A stretch of DNA of 64,000 nucleotides from Methanosarcina horonobensis HB-1 = JCM 15518 (GTDB lineage: Archaea > Halobacteriota > Methanosarcinia > Methanosarcinales > Methanosarcinaceae). The notes under the pieces were generated by a model. The model ran no database searches, was not told where the DNA came from, and saw nothing but the letters and a program-made list of their open reading frames with translations. The translations under genes were made by a program, and so were the position numbers. Below, one piece after another: positions 63,609 through 64,000 of this stretch. The stretch lies in the NCBI RefSeq assembly GCF_000970285.1, contig NZ_CP009516.1, positions 434,001 through 498,000 on the forward strand. The letters are read 5' to 3'. How positions within the stretch are numbered: the first letter of the stretch is position 1; every line of letters starts with the position of its first letter.

Positions 63609-64000
63609 GGCATCCGGAAAACTCTACGTTGTAGGGATAGGACCGGGCTCCGTGGAACAGTTAACACTCAAAGCCCGGGATGTAATCCTCAATGCCGATT
63701 ATGTTCTCGGGAACAGTACTTACCTGGACCAGATGGAAAGTCTTCTCGGCACCCAGGAGGTAATCCGGAGTTTTATGGGAAAAGAGGTTGAAAGAGCCCG
63801 GAAAGCTGTGGAACTTGCAAAAACCGCAAATGTGGTCATGATCAGTGGTGGAGATACCAATGTCTACGGTATGGCAGGCATCGTGCTTGAGGTTGCTGAA
63901 CACGAGAACCTTGATGTGGACATCGAAATCCTGCCAGGGGTCACAGCAGTCCTCGCCGGAGCAAGCATTCTTGGTGCACCCGTGGTTACGGACTTTGCAG
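63577..64000 (+). CDS. cbiH: Precorrin-3B C17-methyltransferase CbiH (5' part only)
   Basis: The first 141 residues are visible before the window edge: MAESQSQSQDKASGKLYVVG, GIGPGSVEQLTLKARDVILN, VVMISGGDTNVYGMAGIVLE and LPGVTAVLAGASILGAP. These are tetrapyrrole methylase motifs of CbiH, which contracts the ring. It begins inside the CbiG_C gene. Truncated by the window, not broken. Confidence 0.9.
   Translation, partial: MAESQSQSQDKASGKLYVVGIGPGSVEQLTLKARDVILNADYVLGNSTYLDQMESLLGTQEVIRSFMGKEVERARKAVELAKTANVVMISGGDTNVYGMAGIVLEVAEHENLDVDIEILPGVTAVLAGASILGAPVVTDFA

Overview
The window looks like a piece of a Methanosarcina-type euryarchaeal chromosome. The evidence is an archaeal information-processing set (TATA-binding protein, Spt5, SecE, ribosomal proteins L11-L1-L10/P0-L12/P1, MBF1 and the proteasome-activating nucleotidase PAN). 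It is joined by cobamide synthesis genes, an AglJ-like glycosyltransferase, a Re-citrate-synthase-like gene, an archaeal-length ThiC and long AT-rich spacers with TATA boxes. No methanogenesis genes, rRNA or CRISPR arrays lie in the window. One tRNA (Arg, anticodon CCT) does. The genus is an inference from gene content.

Layout. 1-1773: a drug-export ABC operon (permease truncated by the window edge, ATPase, TetR regulator) with repeated operator-like sites upstream. 1.9-3.95 kb: an accessory scar holding a DUF418-like fragment, an IS256-family transposase remnant, a GC-rich transferred VOC gene, a second transposase remnant and a broken HsdS fragment. 4.0-6.3 kb: a PspC-domain protein, then an ArsR-regulated SO_0444-type metal permease with a perfect 12-2-12 operator. 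6.4-9.9 kb: a biotin ECF transporter (bioY, two ATPases, T subunit) behind BirA-like operator sites. 10-13.8 kb: tRNA-Arg, a GNAT acetyltransferase, a DtxR-FeoA fusion regulator and FeoB. 14-21.7 kb: a small ORF, then a condensin locus (an unrecognised coiled-coil protein, SMC, ScpA and a ScpB with a long extra C-terminal half). 21.8-26.2 kb: TBP with a multi-TATA promoter, AglJ-like transferase, two unknowns and ThiC.

26.2-38.6 kb is rich in LolA-like lipoproteins (three intact, one or two decayed), with a secreted M3 peptidase, an MGMT-type alkyltransferase, a two-gene ABC transporter, a QueG-like Fe-S protein and a SAM hydrolase (DUF62). Here a block queG-like / lipoprotein / DUF62 appears to have been tandemly duplicated and then decayed reciprocally. 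38.7-41.5 kb: a membrane HEAT-repeat protein and a coupled YHS protein plus 2-hydroxyacid dehydrogenase. 42.1-44.8 kb: a large KAP P-loop NTPase fused to a formylglycine-generating-enzyme (FGE/SUMF1) domain with a GC-rich C-terminal tip and hairpins downstream, a candidate conflict system. 45-47.3 kb: a radical SAM protein, a doubly broken hicBA module, a small membrane protein and a P-domain remnant.

47.5-52.7 kb (minus strand): ftsZ, secE, spt5, rpl11, rpl1, rplP0 and rpl12, with a hairpin-rich leader before rpl1. 53.1-57 kb: DUF99, PAN divergent from MBF1, and a TatD-like hydrolase. 57.1-59.7 kb: isocitrate-type dehydrogenase convergent with Re-citrate-synthase-like gene, which fits the oxidative route to 2-oxoglutarate. 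60.5 kb to the edge: cobamide genes cbiT, cbiL, cbiF, a split cbiG (first part apparently starting at AUA) and cbiH (truncated by the window).
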